Source: Emmonsiellopsis sp. PD_33
Taxonomy: Eukaryota; Ascomycota; Eurotiomycetes; Onygenales; Ajellomycetaceae
NCBI GenBank assembly: GCA_032988165.1
Contig: JANTQF010000078.1
Location: 1-64,000 of the forward strand
Direction of reading: 5' to 3'
Length of the DNA: 64,000 nt
The notes below the pieces were generated by a model. That model was not told where the DNA came from and searched no databases. It saw only the letters and a program-made list of their open reading frames with translations. Below, piece by piece: positions 23,398 to 35,315 of this stretch; positions within the stretch are counted from its first letter, which is position 1; every line of letters begins with the position of its first letter. Position numbers and translations under genes: made by a program.

Positions 23398-24573
23398 TCA
23401 TCCATCTGATTCAGGATAGAATGGCCGAGTTTCACTCACAAACGACACCCCTATAAATCGCCTCGATATTATGCCTGAAGCATAATAGTGCCATACATTC
23501 CCACATATCGAATCCAGTTTATCGAGGAATTTCCCGAGAGCTTCACGTTGCCACTTGGGGGTCTTATCCAGCACAGTTATGAAAGCCGCAGTGATGAAAA
23601 GGTCCCGTCCAAGGCCCTTCTGTCTATCTTCTTCAGCGGGATCATTCACCGATGATGGGAGAACAAAATGGGAGTAGATTGCTTCGATATCGTGGATGTA
23701 ATTGAGACAACATCTCGCTTCGTTAAATAGTCCGTTTTTGACGGCAAGGGTGGCGCGGCAGAGTAGCCCTTCGAGTTCATCATTATATCGCTTCAGGTCA
23801 CTCCGATCCCTCACAGTAAGAGGATCTTCATCAACTTCAATTGGCTCCTCACCAATAACCATGATGGAACGGAGGTGACAGGTAAAATTGAGGGTTCTCA
23901 TGAGCTGGAACCGCAACTCTTTGTCCCAGAAATATTGTGATTGTTGACCTGGAAAATTAAAGGAGAGGTCAATCTTGCTTATCGAACCGGCGCCAAGTCG
24001 CCGGACCAGGTGGCATAGTTGCTCATATCGGCCCTTGTTGTACACGAAGAGGATATCTTTTCGGACCTCTGCAGCAGGCTCACATCTGCGGCCCTCCACA
24101 AATTCCGTGCGCCGGATAATTTTGATATCCAAGCCTAGCGTATTCCGTACTTTATCAGCCAGTGCCCCAGTTGTGGAAATCATCGGCTGACTGTAGCGAG
24201 ATCCATGCATGAACTCGTCTATGCAATAACTATCTCCTTCCAAAACCGTCATTGGGCCGACTTGGAAACGGATCCATAGGTTCTGGCGCAAGAGAATTGC
24301 CAGTGCTTCATCACGAATTTGTTTGTTCGTCCCTAGTATTTCGAGGGGGAGGAGACTGGCTAACGGTTTATTCATGCCGCAGGAGGCGTTCATGCTCTGG
24401 TCTAGAACGAGGAGGTGGGAGTATATCTCGTTTCGGATTTCAGCGGGACACGATAGAAGTCCCTTCGGGGGCCGAGTAGCGTCCTGAGTCCAGTCGCTGC
24501 CGGAAAGACGACAGTTATTGAAATCGTATCCATTTTCCCTCTGGCGACTTAACGTAACGTTGTCGGACAACAT
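23398..24573 (-). CDS. 2EXR/F-box-like fungal protein of unknown function
   Basis: One exon of 391 residues if the first in-frame ATG (24573) is used; the frame continues to 24612 only through a TTG. The N-terminal third carries the signature of a large Pezizomycotina family: LLSCPAEIRNEIYSHLLV followed by LEILGTNKQIRDEALAILLRQN. Such proteins resemble F-box or 2EXR domains and are thought to act as adaptors, but targets are unknown. The rest is helical with a charged stretch (EEPIEVDEDPLTVRDRSDLKRYN) and no enzymatic motif. Call based on motif recall, without alignment. Confidence 0.7.
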   Translation of the reverse strand: MLSDNVTLSRQRENGYDFNNCRLSGSDWTQDATRPPKGLLSCPAEIRNEIYSHLLVLDQSMNASCGMNKPLASLLPLEILGTNKQIRDEALAILLRQNLWIRFQVGPMTVLEGDSYCIDEFMHGSRYSQPMISTTGALADKVRNTLGLDIKIIRRTEFVEGRRCEPAAEVRKDILFVYNKGRYEQLCHLVRRLGAGSISKIDLSFNFPGQQSQYFWDKELRFQLMRTLNFTCHLRSIMVIGEEPIEVDEDPLTVRDRSDLKRYNDELEGLLCRATLAVKNGLFNEARCCLNYIHDIEAIYSHFVLPSSVNDPAEEDRQKGLGRDLFITAAFITVLDKTPKWQREALGKFLDKLDSICGNVWHYYASGIISRRFIGVSFVSETRPFYPESDG

Positions 24574-24866
24574 AATACCCAGCAGATATCTTACTCCGCT
24601 AGGATCTATCAACGGTGAATGGCAAAGTTCCCTAAAAGAGGTAGCAAGAGTTCGTATCTCGAAGGCGTTTAACTTGCGTGGATGTTCTCTCGACCTCGAG
24701 GTAATCGTAAGTCGAGAGTTTGGAGTCGTATGGCCGTTGAATTTTTAGAAGTTATGAGAGTAACTAATAATAAAAAAGACTTTTAAATGATGGATTGTCA
24801 GCGGGATAAGTCAACGGGATTTGCCATGCCCTGCCTGCATAGATCATCAGCAGCCCCGACCATCCA

Positions 24867-25250
24867 TCACCAAGATAACAGAGAATCATCCAGATATATA
24901 AAATCAAGAGATAACTTCTTTGTTTCCCCAAACGAAACAGGAGCAGATAAAGTAGTTGAATAGACGGTAGACAATGTAGGTGCTGGGAATAATTCCAAGA
25001 GCAACTTGAAACCGTTCAAATATCCAATTTCTTTGTAGCGGATAGCTCTTGCCACTGCAATAACACCAAAGAGCCCCCCAAGAAAATAAACAAAAGGGAA
25101 ATTCCCCAATATCTCCGACACAAAGGAATATAGTGTATCAAGCTGGGCTTGGTTGGTTTCTTGACATAACAATGCGAAAGCCATGTTGGCTTCATACACA
25201 CCCACTCGAAACAGCAAAAAAGCAACTGTTATCATGCAAGAATACGGCAT
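24867..25250 (-). CDS. Possible small membrane protein or gene fragment
   Basis: An ATG at 25250 opens a 127-residue frame with two clear hydrophobic stretches, MITVAFLLFRVGVYEANMAFALL and FPFVYFLGGLFGVIAVARAI, linked by a polar segment (CQETNQAQLDTLYSFVSEIL). The residue mix looks like real protein, not random translation. However, the frame stays open well upstream into a GC-rich stretch containing a tRNA-like sequence, and no family is recognised. It may be a short gene, the last exon of a longer one, or a decayed fragment. Confidence 0.33.
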   Translation of the reverse strand: MPYSCMITVAFLLFRVGVYEANMAFALLCQETNQAQLDTLYSFVSEILGNFPFVYFLGGLFGVIAVARAIRYKEIGYLNGFKLLLELFPAPTLSTVYSTTLSAPVSFGETKKLSLDFIYLDDSLLSW

Positions 25251-25389
25251 CCGTCCAGAAACATAAATAAATAAAATAAATAAAAGCCTCCAATAGTTAA
25301 AAAAGGCAAAAAGTTCACACCCCCCTCCAGCCCAGCCGGTAGGCTGGAGAGTGAGTGCTACGTCTTTCTTCCCTCCCCGGCCGTCGCAG

Positions 25390-25475
25390 GGACAGCTAGG
25401 AAGGGGGAGTCGAACCCGGGGCCTCGGTGTGCGGAACTGGGCGGCTCCCAGTTGCACCACCAGATCCCGGGCGGG
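25390..25475 (-). other. tRNA-like relic (A box, D-arm-like hairpin and B box)
   Basis: On the minus strand, a possible D-arm stem GGTGG/CCGCC encloses a D-loop-like CAACTGGGAG. This is followed about 25 bases later by a T-arm with the B-box core GGGTTCGACTCCC. The intervening CGCACAC could be a damaged Val(CAC)-type anticodon loop. Acceptor and anticodon stems do not pair properly, so this is a pseudogene or a tRNA-derived SINE fragment at best. Confidence 0.35.
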
Positions 25476-25589
25476 TTGGGGTGTATACTTTCCGACGGGA
25501 TATAACCTCAAAGTTCGTGGTAGAGTGAATGGTGGCCTGAAAAGGGTGAAGTTTATATCACGTGATCCGGATGCTATCTGGAGAGGTTG

Positions 25590-25692
25590 AGCGAGAGAAA
25601 AGCGCTCGGATTGGCTGGCAGCTTCCAAATTTCGTCAACTGCCCTTTAGGCGCGTAGGTTCGAATCCCGCCCATGTCGTTCCTTTTTTTTTC
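25590..25692 (+). other. tRNA-like relic with perfect B box and T-run terminator
   Basis: Plus-strand GTAGGTTCGAATCCCGC has a perfect B box (GGTTCGAATCC). Upstream, GGCAG...CTGCC could form an anticodon stem with an enlarged (intron-like) loop, and a run of at least eight T follows at 25681, as in a pol III terminator. The 3' strand CCATGTC lacks a matching 5' acceptor strand (GACATGG), so the 5' end seems lost or altered. It may be a decayed Leu/Ser-type or intron-bearing tRNA gene. Confidence 0.35.
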
Positions 25693-26654
25693 CCACTCTT
25701 TGCTCCTTTCCAATTTTCATGTTGCGGTTTCTATGTTCTATCTACATTTCTCTTTCTAAACAAGTATTTGCGGCCGTTCCCCCCCGTCCCCGCCCCCCCC
25801 CCAAACAACTATGATAACTTGCTTGACTTGGGTTACGGTATATACAGCGTGGCCTTCTTCCTCGATATCAGGGAACTAATTCTGACTTTGGATAGCGAAG
25901 AGGAAATCTAATGATCAATAGGGCAGCCGGCATATAGAATAGAAAGAGTACATCACCGCCGTGTCCCCGGAAGTGAAATGACAACGCCCTAGAACCTAGA
26001 ACACACCATAGAAGAGATCTCGAAAAAAAATATAACATATTAATTGATTTCCCACAGTATCTATCAATCTATCCGCACGCATTTTCATGCAAAAATATGT
26101 ACCAACTGATATATTACGATCCAAACATCCTGGTCAAAAGAAATATTGGACGAGACCGTACTCAAAGATCGTTGATTGAAAGGAAAAACAATCCCCTCGT
26201 CAATCTCGTCTCAAACAACCCCGACCCCTGCTGCCTCCGAAGAGGATGAAAAATGGGTCGAGGCTGCATCCAGCTCAAGATCAAACGATTGATAGTGTAA
26301 GACCGAGCGAGGAAAGAGACATTGTGGTTTGTTTGTCTTCGGAGTGCAGGGTAGAAGAATAGGAAGGAGATTGGGTAAGATGGAATATATATTCCGTCTA
26401 GGGGATATATCGTACCAATGCCAAATAATGGAGGATTGGTTTGGTTCATTCGTTAGATTTCCGTTAGTTAATCAACGCGGTTAACGTCGAAAAAAAGGGG
26501 TAGTAAAAAGCATCAAACTCCACGATGCGCCATAGCCAAAACTATACCGGAGAACTATCGAGCAGACAAACACGGGGAGCCCGCAGAGGGGTATTATTGT
26601 ACATGCAAAGAAGAAACAATAATCTCAACGCCAACAATACTCGTATAGACTTCG
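25693..26654. other. Intergenic region downstream of RSE1
   Basis: About 1 kb with a C-rich run near 25780-25800 and several A-rich patches. The single 95-codon minus-strand frame (26162-26449) has no recognisable features. It probably includes the RSE1 3' UTR. Confidence 0.5.
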
Positions 26655-29600
26655 TCAATAAGCAACCTTTGTCCGCATGTCCTACATATTACAGTCAATA
26701 TCATTCGTCCTGCATCGTATACAAGGGGAACAGGGTACTTACAGCAATCTTCCGCTCGATTTCCCGAACCGACCGGTCTAGCTCGCCCGCAATTTGCTGT
26801 TTCTTGTCATTTGGCAGCAACAGGTACGTTTCACAGAGATCACCATCAATCGTGCCCTTTGCAGGGGCGTAGTAACTCCTGTATATTAGGTGGTCTCGAC
26901 CAGCGAGAGGAGGATTCTGAGACGTAAGTTGCATTTCGAGACTTTGGAAAAAGTCCACTTCTTCACGGCTGACGAAGGGTATCAACATCGACAACGTTCC
27001 CTGAAGGCCAGTCCAAACAAGGATATCCCGTCCACCAGCGACTAATTGGGTCTTTTGGATGCTAGTTGGAAGATCTTGGGGATAGAAGTGAGCAACAAGG
27101 TTCAGCCTATTCGGTGCACCTTGGAGGTATTGGCGTTCGTGGATGAGGTGGGCTCCGGATCCATCCTCGTCTGCTTCTTCCGATGCTTTAGCGGGGCAGC
27201 GAAGAAGCCAAAGATTGCCGAACTTATCTCCTCCAGCGACGGTTTCGTAATCGACCATGGTCGTACATGTGGTCCAGCGAGCGACCACATCATCTACGAA
27301 AGGGATGAGGCGATTCTCCTGATATTTGTACACGACGTATGTCACACTTTCCTGTACATCACTGACAATGATTCGGCTGCCCTGTGTTTGCAGACCAACG
27401 ACGAGGTTGGGAACAACTTGAGCTTGGCATTTTCTCAGCATTTGCCTCATGCCCAAATCATAGACTCGAACATCTGCGCCGATACCCGCCAGCAAGCGCC
27501 CTTGGAACGCGAGGAGTGCCAGGGGAGGGTCCTCAACCTTGGTTTTGTGGATGAACTCTAGTTCCTTGCCATCTTCCTGGAATCGGTAGATATGGATAAA
27601 ACCCCCCGAACTAGATCGGGGGCTAATAACCATGTCTTTACCGGTTCCCACAACCAAGAACGTTTCATCATCTTGACTAGAGAACGGCACGGCTGCAACA
27701 CTGACGGCAGCCTCGTTTTCTTCCAGCTCGATCTGTGACAGAACGCTTTTCGAAGTGATGGGGTCCACGACTTGGATGCACGATGCCCAGTGCCCAGTGC
27801 CACGAGGATAACCAAAGTCTTCCGGTGGGAGCACTGTAGCCTCGCCATTCACAGCGCCAGTGTCATTGAGGAGTTTGGTTCGAGTGGCCGGGGACAGGAT
27901 ATTGTTGTCTGCTTCGATAACATAAAATAGAGGGTGTTCAGGGTGTCGGACGAATTGGCGCGGCGTATAGGATAGTGGGATTGTTTCCTGTAGGAGGTTA
28001 TTTTCCAATTTTTCAATGGAAAATATTCTTTGAACGATTATGTTAGCCATATCTGAACAAGCATAGTCCATTGGGTAAGATAGATTAAGAGCAGGGTGTG
28101 CTTGTGTATTTCAGTAGGAACAATTGGAATTATAATAGGTTTGATCCGCATAGTCAAATTGTGACTTGGAACATTGTCTCATCATGTAGGTTTGCACAGT
28201 TCAAAAGTGAAAAGAAAATCATATTCACGTACCTGAGGTTCTGTCCTTGGATACCGACCATTCCCTCCACACATTGTTCGCTGCTGAAATTCCAGCCCCA
28301 TTCTAAGCCAACATAATCAAGGGGCGTGAGCATGAAGGCTTTTGTTTGCTGATCGGAGTAGCCAAGCCAAGGGCGGGAGCTAAGAGCGAGAACAGCTGTT
28401 TGTTCTTTCACGGATACCCTAAACAGCTTTACGGGCTTCAGGCCAAGGAAGCGGGTTCGCGTATCTGAGAGTTCTCCTGTGACTTCGTCGAGAACTGTGC
28501 GAAGATATATCCCGGAATAGAGACCGATGTGTAAGTATAATGTTGATCCGCCAGATGTCGAATCAGCCATGGGCATAATGGAAAGAGCAGATGGCGCAGA
28601 TGTGAGCGCCTGTACGGACTTATTTTCAAGTGTCGACTCAGGGTCAAGACTCAAAATACGAACGGTGGAATCGTCGCAGCCCACGGCGAGGAAGGAGCTT
28701 CTCGTACGTCCTTTTGGAACCTCGCCCAGACTGAGGCATGTAACCGTTCCAGACATCTCCCGCTTTTCGTCGTACTCGGCCAATGACCCATCTGAGTCCA
28801 TCTCGAAGTAAACAATCTCTCCAGAGCTAAGCGCGACAGCAACCTGGCGCTCGTTTGTAGTTGCAGCAACAATGGAACGGTGTTGAGGAGCAGGCCACTC
28901 GTTAACCCGTCTATCGGCATGGATATGGCGAATGCCCTTTGGATGAACTTGGATGAGGGAGTCCTCTCCAAGCTGCTGAACTGCAAGGGTTGGGGCTGAC
29001 GATAAGAATCCTGTATCGGTAACCTCTTCCACAGTTTCTCCGATGCTGAGGACCAGAGTGCCGTTGGAGAACGATAAGATGATGTAGGCGTCAAATTCAT
29101 CATCACGGGTCAACTTAGTAGTCCAAACCGCGGATGGGACACTAGGTAGTTCTGACTCGACTATTTCAGACACTTCCAAGCCGTGCTTTAGAGTTCTAAA
29201 GCTACTTCTAGCTCCAGTGCCGCAGATAGCATATATTTGGGGGGCGTCATCTTCGGTGAGATTCGTGATCTTGCAATCCATCAAAGGATTCATGGAATTT
29301 ATACTCTCGACTAAATTCACATTTTCCGCGGGCCGAGGGTGGAAATAGACAGGAGAGAGAGGTTCTGAAGGGTCCGCAGAAATGGCATCACTTGTGAACT
29401 CGATCTCTTCATCATCGTCACCCAGTTTCTCGAATTGGTAAAAATGGTGATTACCGGTTTCGCTTGCGACGAACAGGAAACCACTTTTCAGGATGCATAA
29501 GCTCGATGCGATCGGAACGGTGTCAAAGTACTTCAGTTTCAATCGCCTAACTTCTCCAGTAATTTGGCCATTGTCATCCTCAACCATCTCGATGGTTACT

Positions 29601-30714
29601 TTGAAGAGATCTCCATCTTCAGTCTGCAGCAGGAAGAAAAAAGCGCCACGCATTTTGTGCATGACTCCAGCCGTAATACATCGTTTTCTTTCTGGATTCT
29701 CAGTTGCACCGCTGCGGCGTGGTATCGGGACCCGGAAGGCGTCCTGATTGGAGTGACGATAGGTGATGTTATCCTCAGCACATACAAGGACTCCGCTGGG
29801 GCCATCCGCACCACCGGGAACTTGGAAAAGCATAGTCGCGGTGCGGTCGACGGGATCAGCCCATTTTCTCACAACATGGTTCAGGCCCAAGTCGAGTTCG
29901 TAGTAGACAAGCAGCTTCTCGAGCTCTTCATATGCTTGCCCAGTAGGATCCTGGTCGACTTCCGTATATTCCACTTCGAGTGCCGCAAAGATGGGGTTAT
30001 CATACCCAACATCCAAGCCTACCATGGCGAAAACCAAAGTCTGAGGCTTGTGGGCCTCCAAGGGCGAAGAAATTGTAAGCTCTGCCTGCGCATTTCTGTT
30101 CAGGACATAGACTAGCTTATTCTTCTCCACCGAGGCGATCAAACACGCTCTGCCTTTTGGGTCCACGGCAAGATATTGACCGGGGATCACGCGTCGAATG
30201 CCCGACTTTCCAAAGGTCTCGAGATGGATTCGATTGAATCGATTCTGCGAGGGAACGTATTCGATAATCGTGATACGCCCGGAGTCAGATCCGATAATAA
30301 TGTAATCTAATGATAGATACTCAGCAAAACTCAACCAAGGTTACCAAATGAATGGTACGAAGGGCAGCCATGCGGTAGGGATGGGTGCGCGACAACAGGA
30401 GGCCGTGGTGCACGGAGAGCTTGAAAAATCACTAATGTGGTCTTGACAAATGCGATGGATCAGAACATACCTTTGCTACTACCGGCAAGCCTAAAGGCTG
30501 CCAGCGTCCTGATAATGCCAAATACATCCTGGGAAAACAGGGTCCTGATTTTCCCCTGTGTCGGGTCGGGACGGTGGATGGTGAGCTTCGAACCCGACGC
30601 GGTGACTATCTGCTGCTCCTTGGTGCCTGCAAACTGTCCCAGGATAGCTTGAGTAATCGCGGTGGGGGGTTGGATGGTCAGCGAGTACATAAACAGGGAC
30701 GAAGTGGTCGCCAT
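26655..30714 (-). CDS. RSE1: Splicing factor 3b subunit 3 (Rse1/SF3B3/SAP130)
   Basis: Four exons: 30471-30714, 28233-30306, 26743-28027 and 26655-26681 (nine codons including stop). Total 3630 nt, 1209 residues, matching fungal Rse1. The protein is the triple beta-propeller scaffold of SF3b in the U2 snRNP and helps hold the branch-point region in the nucleus. The N-terminus MATTSSLFMYSLTIQPPTA and GQFAGTKEQQIVTASGSKL are family-typical. An MMS1/CPSF-type N-terminal region spans about 75-600, and the C-terminal CPSF_A-like region is in exon 3 (VPFVSREEVDFFQSLEMQL, DHLIYRSYYAPAKGTIDGDLCE). The last exon gives the ending DMRTKVAY. The intron between exons 2 and 3 ends in CAAAG, not CAG (see findings). 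Reading through the last intron would give a different tail ending YTMQDE. Confidence 0.94.
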
Positions 30715-31220
30715 GATGGGCGGCTGAGCAGAGAAGAGCTATGCCAGCGAGCTCAGGAGAATCTGACACAGGGCTAAGAAGAGGGCAATGGCATGTCCAT
30801 GTGTCGTACAAGCGCGAAACGCCTCACAGGCAGCTCCAACCACCGGGCAGTGGTGAGGTCGAGGCGGGAGGAGAGCGGTGTTGTTGAAAATCGCGTGTGG
30901 TGCGGTGCAAAATTCGGGCGAGGAGAAAGTTTCCTTTTTGTTCCATGCGGCTCTAGTGGCGGTTGCGGCTAGCTCCAAGCGAACTAGCGCCGATCGGCCC
31001 ATTACGTCTTGCTGCTGACAATTTGGCCGCTGCTTGGGCTTCAACTTCACGACATGCGCTCCATTCCTCGTCCCTGCTACACCCGTGCACTGGCATGCGC
31101 TCTTAGAGTCCCTCCACGTCCATAGACAATCACAAACTCATTCAGCCGCCCTCTTCCGCACCTCATCCCCTCTTGCGTCCTCCTATCTTAGCCCCCCCCA
31201 ACCCACCGCCTCCTCTGACC
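30715..31220. promoter_or_regulatory. Shared promoter between RSE1 and DSK2
   Basis: About 500 bases between two divergent start codons. The DSK2 side is pyrimidine-rich (CCTC-rich from about 31070), as in fungal 5' leaders. A bidirectional promoter is inferred from geometry only. Confidence 0.45.
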
Positions 31221-32674
31221 ATGTCGGAAGACAGCTCGGCAACGGCCAGCTCGGCAACGGAGCAATCATCCATCACATTCCACGTCAAATCCTCAAACGA
31301 TGTCAAATATACCCTGACGCTTGACCCGTCGACTACCATCGCCGATCTGAAGCAAAAGCTGTCCGGCTCTGACTATGCGGATCTGCCGCCTGAGCGACAG
31401 CGGCTCATCTATTCCGGGCGAGTGCTGAAAGATGCCGATACTCTAGCTACACACAATGTCAAAGACGGCCATGCGATTCATCTTGTCAGGAGCGCTATGA
31501 GCAGTCAACGGCCTGCGCAGCAACCCCAGCCTTCAAGCGCGACACAGCAGAGATCAACCCCCGCACCGGCAAACGTTCCAACCAACATTGCTGCTGGTAC
31601 GGGGAATAACCCGTTGGCGGGGCTCACAGGCGCGCGATATGCTGGGTTTGCGCAGCTGCCAGGAGCTGGCATGTTTGGACCTGATGGTGGTGTAAGTGAA
31701 CTCCCACCCTTTTCCATTTGATGAGCCATTTTCTAACATGTCCATAGATGGGACCTCCTCCTGACTCTGACGAAATGCTACGTCTACTCGAAAATCCCCA
31801 ATTCCAATCAACGATGAATGAAGCACTACAAAACCCTGCGATAATTGATATGATGATTCAACAGAATCCGATGCTCCGGGAGATGGGCCCCGGTGTTCGC
31901 CAGATGATGCAATCTCCAATGTTTCGCCGCATGATGACCAACCCAGATTCTATCCGTCAAATGACACAAATGCAGAGAGCCATGGGGTTGACTCCTGGTG
32001 GTGGAATGAGAGGTGCAAGTGCATTCCCTGCTCCCGGTGTGACAAATACGACCCCTGAAGAGAACCGTGCCGAACAGAACCAGAACCAGACCCAGAACCA
32101 GAATCAAGATCCCCTCGGAAATCCCAACCAAATGCCAAATTTATTCGAACTTCTCGGTATGCCAGGGCAACAAGGCGGAGGCGCTGCCGCTGGAAATCCC
32201 TTTGCGGCCCTTTTTGGCGGGAACCCAGCCTTTGGGGGAACCCCTACGTCTCAACCCCCTTCCGGCGATGCTGGAACTGCTCAAGAGGGAGCAGCCCCTT
32301 CAAATCCACCAAATCCATTCGCAAATTTATTCAATCCGGCACTCTTCGGACAACCTCAAGCCAACCCGAGCGGACAGGGTCAGCAGCCACAGAATCCCTC
32401 TAACCCCTTCCAAGATCCCGCCATGCTATCGCAGATGCTCCAAGCCCTGGGCGGCGGTCAAGCAGATGCCGCTAACAATCCACTCGCGACCCTATTCGGG
32501 GCGCCAAGCGCGGCGGCTCCACAAGATAACCGGCCACCAGAAGAGAGATATGCCGAGCAACTGCGACAACTGAATGATATGGGGTTTTATGAGTTTGATC
32601 GAAATATCGAAGCTTTGAGAAGGACGGGTGGGAGTGTGCAAGGCGCGGTTGAATATCTGCTCAGCAATCCATGA
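31221..32674 (+). CDS. DSK2: Ubiquilin-type UBL-UBA shuttle protein (Dsk2)
   Basis: Two exons, 31221-31691 and 31748-32674, encode 465 residues. Dsk2 carries ubiquitylated clients to the proteasome in the cytosol and nucleus. An N-terminal ubiquitin-like domain spans about residues 17-92 (SITFHVKSSNDVKYTLTL...LPPERQRLIYSGRVLKDADTL). The centre has Met- and Gln-rich STI1-type repeats (MLRLLENPQFQSTMNEAL, MIQQNPMLREMGPGVRQMM) and Asn/Pro/Gly-rich linkers. The C-terminus is a UBA domain (YAEQLRQLNDMGFYEFDRNIEALRR). The start at 31221 places the UBL correctly; the frame continues upstream to 31173 without a conserved-looking start. The intron has GTAAGT and CCATAG ends and is in phase 0. Confidence 0.94.
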
Positions 32675-33434
32675 ATATTTTTTCACTAATGAATGCACTT
32701 TTTATGTTATTTCAATGGTGGTCTCTAGCTAGGGCGAAATGAGAAGCATTTTTCATGTTTATTGTTGCAGTTTTTTGCGTCCCCCTTTTCATTGCATCCA
32801 TTCCTGGAATTCTCTCCTTTCTACTTCAATATATCCCAAACAACCTCCCCGCTTTGTCCACCGGTTGGCTGTCCTTGGCATTGCTACTTTTATATTGCTC
32901 CATTTTACGCCTGTTAGCAAATTTTATTGTAGTAAAGCTTCTCTATCAAAGTCATAACCGAAGATGGGTGAGGTGAGGAGGGGGGAAATAGCCTGATGAT
33001 GCTATGTGTATCAAAGGAAAGGCAGGCTTGCATTCTGAACCGTATTTAATTCCTGTGGCTGACGATGTGGAATCAGTGACATTTACCACCTTGGGTAGCA
33101 GGGGTTAATAAAAATGATATGGTATACAATGATTATGGTAAAACTATCCATTAACCACCGCTAAGACAGAAGATTACTGATTATAAGCTCTAGCTATATT
33201 ATATCTACGCTATGAGTATGTCTTCAGAATTGCCATGTTGCATTATCTTCAATAATCAGGTAGTTAAAGTAATAACATGTCAGGCAAAAACATGATTAAC
33301 TCCCATTTCTCACTTATCACATTGCACATACTACCTCTAAAACATATAGTCAACTCAGCCCCCTTTCTCTCTTCTATCCCCCCCTTCAATCCTTGAACCC
33401 CTCTTAACCTCAAAAATCCACCCCCACCCCCCCA
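32675..33434. other. Intergenic region between convergent genes
   Basis: About 760 bases, AT-rich, between the ends of DSK2 and the epimerase-like gene. Short hydrophobic frames at 32739-32976 derive from T-rich 3' UTR-like DNA. Nothing else recognised. Confidence 0.5.
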
Positions 33435-34712
33435 TTAAACCCTCCTTGCCACAGCCGCCCTAGCATCCTCCGACAACACAGTCCAGAAATCAGGTCCCTG
33501 CGGCCTCCACCCCAGCTGTCTAGCGCGGGCAGAATCCGCCCGGCTATTCGACGCGAAAAGATAAAGGCCCAACCACGCAGGTTGGTACACGGTTGAAAAG
33601 CGCTGCTCGTCGTATGATATGGTCTTGGTATTTGGTGGGAGCCAGCCCTGCTCGATGCCAAGTTTGCAGAGTGCCTCGGCGGCGTCTTTCCATTTGATTT
33701 CGTCGGCGACGGCGAAGTAGAAGCCCTGTGATTGATTAGCGTTGGGGGTGGGAAAGATTATGGAGGAGAAAAGAAAGAGGGGGGTGGGGATATATGGGAG
33801 CGAGGGATATATATATATCAACATGCACTTTGGAAGAATGTTTCATCAGACTCACCTCCTTTCCAAAGCTCAACCCACCCCCGCCCTTCAACATCCTCTC
33901 TAATATAAGCATAAACAACGACACTACATCATCAAGATGTGTCACTGCCCTCCAATTCGCCCCCTCACCCACATAGAATGGCTCCTTGGTCTTCATAACT
34001 ACATCCACAAACTGCGGAACCATGAATGACTCTCTACCCCCCACACCCCTTGCCTGCCCGTAAATATCTGGCGGACAGATACAGACAGTCTTTAGTAGGT
34101 CGTTCGATGCATCCATGATACTCCTGTCGATGGCATGGTGCAGAGCCGTGTCTGGCAGGGAGTAGATGGTGTCAATGTCCGTGATATCAGACCAGATTTT
34201 GGGATTGGATTTGCCATCCCAGGCATTCGTCAGGCGGTCGGAGACACAGCCTGTTCCTGTTAGGTGGATTAGGTAGGATGGGGTGGTCTTTTTGGAGAGG
34301 CCGGTTAGGATGGATGCGGCGCAGCCTGGGTGGTCGATGTCGCCCGTGTCTAGTAGTAGGGGGAGGTTTGGTTAGTACTAGTAGATTAAATAAAGTGATA
34401 TAATGTTTTTATGTTCGTTCGCATACGGATGACAATATCTGCATTTTCCGCCGCCTGGGCAATTACATCCCCATTATCGAATGTTCCATTGACGACTTGA
34501 ACAGTAGGGTATCTCTCCTTAAATTCTGGCGATACGGATCGGAGGAGAGCGGAAATCTGCAGGGACGGGTATTTATGGACTATAGCCTCAAGCACGCTGC
34601 CGCCAATATACCCTGTAGCGCCGGTGCTGTGGATTTGTGATTAGATGACGTCGAGGTAGGCGAGGGGAAAAGTTAAGGTGCTTACTTACATGAATAGCTT
34701 CTTGGAGGCCAT
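33435..34712 (-). CDS. NAD(P)-binding epimerase/reductase-like protein (extended SDR)
   Basis: Four exons: 34690-34712, 34427-34626, 33856-34349 and 33435-33725; 335 residues. The protein starts MASKKLFITGATGYIGGSVLE, a complete Rossmann nucleotide-binding motif (TGATGYIG) that is assembled only after splicing the first intron. NADIVIHTGDIDHPGC continues the Rossmann fold. PPDIYGQARG is in the place of the usual catalytic YxxxK region, and WRAVTHLDDVVSLFMLILE is typical of extended SDRs. This subgroup of fungal nucleoside-diphosphate-sugar-epimerase-like proteins lacks a clear YxxxK pair here, so a reductase or binding role is as likely as sugar epimerisation. Substrate unknown; cytosolic location inferred from the absence of a signal. 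Confidence 0.83.
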
Positions 34713-35315
34713 ACTTTTTCTTTCTTGATTAGTACTCAGGGATTTAGTATGGGAAAAGGGAGCAGAAGGTAATTGCTTCACTGCCAGTGTATAGGAACTA
34801 ATGCATTCATCCCAGCACCCTTTGCCAGGACTGGTATCCCGTTATATCGATGAACCGTTTGCATTGTATGACAATATTTGTAAGCAATAAAGGGGGGGTA
34901 TTTGTCAGCCCAGGGACGGAATTCGGGATTTAGATGTCCCCTTGACCATTTTTCGGGCAGAATTAGCATCTATTTTTATCGGGTTCTTACGGGCTCATTA
35001 TAGCTTTTGTGATCCAGAGGTATATTATAAAATAGGAGGGTAATAATTCTGCTAAAAAAAACTGAATAAGAAGATATATTCATTTTCCTTTTTTTTCTAG
35101 TAGTGGGGAATAAACTAAAGCAATAAAGGGGCAAGGAAGATTACTTGCTGCCAGCATCCCTTCAGAATTCTGCTCCTCTTTTCTCCTGTAATTAATACTA
35201 GTATGTAGGATTAATGCATGCTATAGCTAAACTACGACTCTTCGGAGCCTAAAAACATTTGTAATAACGACTTCCATTATCGGGCCACTCTCCTTTGGTA
35301 GGTCATAAATCGGCA
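34713..35315. other. Intergenic region
   Basis: 600 bases between two minus-strand genes, becoming AT-rich (about 34960-35280). It includes a T-run near 35087-35097. It holds the epimerase promoter and the 3' end of the HNH gene. Confidence 0.5.

Noticed and set aside
27046..27561. 171-codon and neighbouring plus-strand frames within RSE1
   Set aside because: Antisense shadows of well-supported coding sequence.
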